6,950 bases of DNA from Anaerolineae bacterium (GTDB taxonomy: Bacteria > Chloroflexota > Anaerolineae > Aggregatilineales > Phototrophicaceae), in contig JADLHH010000065.1 of NCBI GenBank assembly GCA_020848855.1, forward strand, positions 1-6,950, written 5' to 3'. A model generated the notes under the pieces. The model saw nothing but the letters and a program-made list of their open reading frames with translations. It was not told the origin of the DNA and ran no database searches. Both the position numbers and the translations under genes were made by a program. Shown one piece after another: positions 5,689 through 6,950 of the stretch; the stretch's first letter is position 1, and every line of letters starts with the position of its first letter.

Positions 5689-5720
5689 GAGCCTGTCGGT
5701 TGACAGGCTCGTGTTGTTTT
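5689..5720 (+). terminator. Intrinsic-terminator-like hairpin in front of the phosphatase gene
   Basis: GAGCCTGTC (5689-5697) and GACAGGCTC (5702-5710) form a perfect 9-bp stem closed by a GGTT tetraloop, followed by the T-rich GTGTTGTTTT (5711-5720). This is the best terminator structure in the window. It could end the cold-shock transcript. However, it also lies between the phosphatase promoter and its ribosome-binding site (AGGAG 5725-5729), so transcripts of the phosphatase must pass through it, and it may act as an attenuator. Confidence 0.7.
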
Positions 5721-5740
5721 CCTCAGGAGCAGAATTTCAC

Positions 5741-6532
5741 ATGGATTGGCAAGCGACCCGCACAGCGGTCGAAGGCGTCGCGCGTCAGGCAGGCGCGGCG
5801 ATCATGCAGTTTTACGGTCAGGCGCACCAGGAGACGATCAAGAGCAATATTTACGACGTGGTGACCGAAGGCGACCGCGCCTCGGAAGCTGTGATTGTCC
5901 CGGCGCTGCGCGCGCTGCACCCCGATTACCCGATAGTCAGCGAAGAAGGCGGCGGGGGCGGCGACAACATCGACGCCGAGTACGCCTGGTATGTCGACCC
6001 GGTCGACGGGACGACCAACTACGCCAACAACATCCCGTTCTTCTCGGTCAGCATCGCCCTGGCAGCCCGCGACCTGATGCCGATGGTCGGCGTCGTCTAC
6101 AACCCGGTATCCGGTGAGATGTTCAGCACGGCGCGCGGGCATGGCGCGTCAGTCAACGGCACGCCGCTGCACGTTTCGCGGCAGGCGGCGCTCAGCCGGT
6201 GCGTGCTGTCGAGCGGCTTCCCCACCCAGCGCCATACCGTCGCCGTCAACAACATCCGCGAATGGAACGCGATGCTGATGGAAGTGCGCGACCTGCGCCG
6301 CTTTGGGTCGGCGGCGCTGGAACTGTCGTTCGTGGCGGCGGGGCGGCTGGACGGCTTCTGGGAACGGCATATTCACGCATGGGACTGCCTCGCCGGGCTG
6401 CTGATGGTGCATGAAGCCGGCGGGCGGGCGAGCAATTTCGCCGGCGGCAGCGATGGGCTGTACAGTGGCGACGAGATTGTCGCCACCAACGGGCTGATCC
6501 ACGGCGACGTGCTGGCGGTGCTGAACCGCTAG
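5741..6532 (+). CDS. Inositol monophosphatase family protein
   Basis: A 263-residue Mg2+-dependent, Li+-sensitive-type phosphatase of normal family length. Metal-site motifs are complete: DVVTEGD (39-45), SEEG with E69, WYVDPVDGTTNY (83-94; D86, D89, G90, T91) and AWDCLAGLLMVHEAGG (213-228; D215). The segment MVGVVYNPVSGEMF and the turn ARGHGASVNG (131-140) fit the inositol-1-phosphatase/SuhB branch better than the CysQ branch. It probably hydrolyses inositol phosphates or related sugar or nucleotide phosphates in the cytoplasm; exact substrate unknown. ATG 5741 is preferred over an in-frame GTG at 5681, because residues 1-20 match the usual family start and AGGAG (5725-5729) precedes it by 11 bases. 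The upstream extension would also be encoded across the terminator-like hairpin. Its stop interlocks with that of the convergent dodecin gene. Confidence 0.93.
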   Translation: MDWQATRTAVEGVARQAGAAIMQFYGQAHQETIKSNIYDVVTEGDRASEAVIVPALRALHPDYPIVSEEGGGGGDNIDAEYAWYVDPVDGTTNYANNIPFFSVSIALAARDLMPMVGVVYNPVSGEMFSTARGHGASVNGTPLHVSRQAALSRCVLSSGFPTQRHTVAVNNIREWNAMLMEVRDLRRFGSAALELSFVAAGRLDGFWERHIHAWDCLAGLLMVHEAGGRASNFAGGSDGLYSGDEIVATNGLIHGDVLAVLNR

Positions 6533-6747
6533 TCGAGCGATGAAGCGTCGTCCAGCACGAACGTCACCATGATGTTGACCTGATAGCTGGTGATGCTGCC
6601 GTTTTCGACGTTGACGCGCTGCTCCTTCACCCAGGCGCTTTTGACGTTGCGCAGGGTCTTGTTGGCACGGGTGATGCCCTGCCGGAGTGCATCATCAAAG
6701 CTCTGATTGGATGTGGCGCTGATTTCGATCACACGGGCAACGGACAT
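6529..6747 (-). CDS. Dodecin, flavin-binding protein
   Basis: A 72-residue protein matching dodecin along its whole length: MSVARVIEISATSNQSFDDA, then GITRANKTLRNVKSAWVKEQ, ending VNIMVTFVLDD. Dodecins form hollow dodecamers that stack flavin pairs (FMN in bacteria) for storage and protection against photoreduction. W39 matches the conserved flavin-stacking Trp, and Q56 sits at the usual flavin-contact position. The start ATG 6747 follows AAGGAG (complement of 6754-6759) at 6 bases; an in-frame ATG at 6765 would add six residues (MEKEYP) encoded by the ribosome-binding site itself and is rejected. The gene is monocistronic with its own promoter. It converges on the phosphatase gene, and the two stop codons share the tetranucleotide CTAG. 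Confidence 0.95.
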   Translation of the reverse strand: MSVARVIEISATSNQSFDDALRQGITRANKTLRNVKSAWVKEQRVNVENGSITSYQVNIMVTFVLDDASSLD

Positions 6748-6797
6748 AGGATACTCCTTTTCCATATAACATTACGGTCTACATTGTTTCATCCCGA

Positions 6798-6826
6798 ATT
6801 ATAGCACGAGTATCGCCGTCAGTCCA
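6798..6826 (-). promoter_or_regulatory. Promoter of the dodecin gene
   Basis: On the minus strand TGGACT (complement of 6821-6826; 4 of 6 consensus positions), a 17-base spacer and a perfect TATAAT (complement of 6798-6803) with an upstream TGn extension are present. Initiation near 6791 leaves a leader of about 44 bases. An 8-bp palindrome TCACGTGA (6831-6838) lies just upstream of the -35 and could be an operator. Confidence 0.6.
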
Positions 6827-6838
6827 ATTCTCACGTGA

Positions 6839-6950
6839 CAGGGCGGTAGTGAAGATCGTGGACGTTTTCGTAGGGTCACGGCCAGGCAGCCGCAGCTTGC
6901 ACCCGTGCCTCATATCTCCCCACAATTCACCATTCCCCGGCGCGCACGCC
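6839..6950. other. Right-edge intergenic sequence, no feature recognised
   Basis: Beyond the dodecin promoter region no convincing gene, RNA or repeat is visible up to the window edge. A gene could begin just outside. Confidence 0.5.

Overview
The window is an ordinary-looking stretch of a GC-rich (roughly 60 percent) bacterial chromosome. The mix of genes suggests a member of the Chloroflexota, perhaps Anaerolineae-like: the C-terminal part of a secreted immune-inhibitor-A/M6-type protein, a YtxH-type membrane protein, a TrmA/RlmD-family protein with the CPHFGPGRCGRC cluster motif, an antitoxin-like small protein ending ELDPDKL, and a bacterial dodecin. This placement rests on recalled family resemblance, not on a search. 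No rRNA, tRNA, CRISPR array, insertion sequence or phage gene was seen.

Layout. 1-974 (+) is the 3' end of a large secreted protein cut by the window edge. It converges on a 78-residue YtxH-like gene (981-1217, -), which has a near-consensus promoter. From the divergent gap, a likely two-gene operon runs rightward: a kynureninase-like fold-type-I PLP enzyme (1419-2633) and an aldo/keto reductase (2648-3574), 14 bases apart. Next comes an AT-richer islet (about 3575-3945). It holds a solitary antitoxin-like gene on the minus strand (3640-3858), octamer repeats on one side, and an 11-bp sequence present on both sides in inverted orientation. A TrmA/RlmD-type RNA methyltransferase homologue follows (3955-5220, +). 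Then come a cold-shock protein with its own promoter and a leader of about 95 bases (5389-5598), an inositol-monophosphatase-family phosphatase whose leader contains a terminator-like hairpin (5741-6532), and a convergent dodecin gene (6529-6747, -) whose stop codon interlocks with that of the phosphatase.

Functional picture. Most genes look like independent housekeeping or stress functions: RNA chaperone, flavin-buffering dodecin, phosphatase, envelope protein. Only the PLP enzyme and the reductase look co-transcribed, and their substrates cannot be read from sequence.

The points most worth a second look are two enzymes with altered catalytic positions. The methyltransferase homologue has Asp (D378) where the family has its nucleophilic Cys, plus two other altered motifs. 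The PLP enzyme has Asn (N196) where an Asp normally contacts the PLP ring nitrogen. The repeat-flanked orphan antitoxin islet comes next. No clear undescribed multi-gene system was found.
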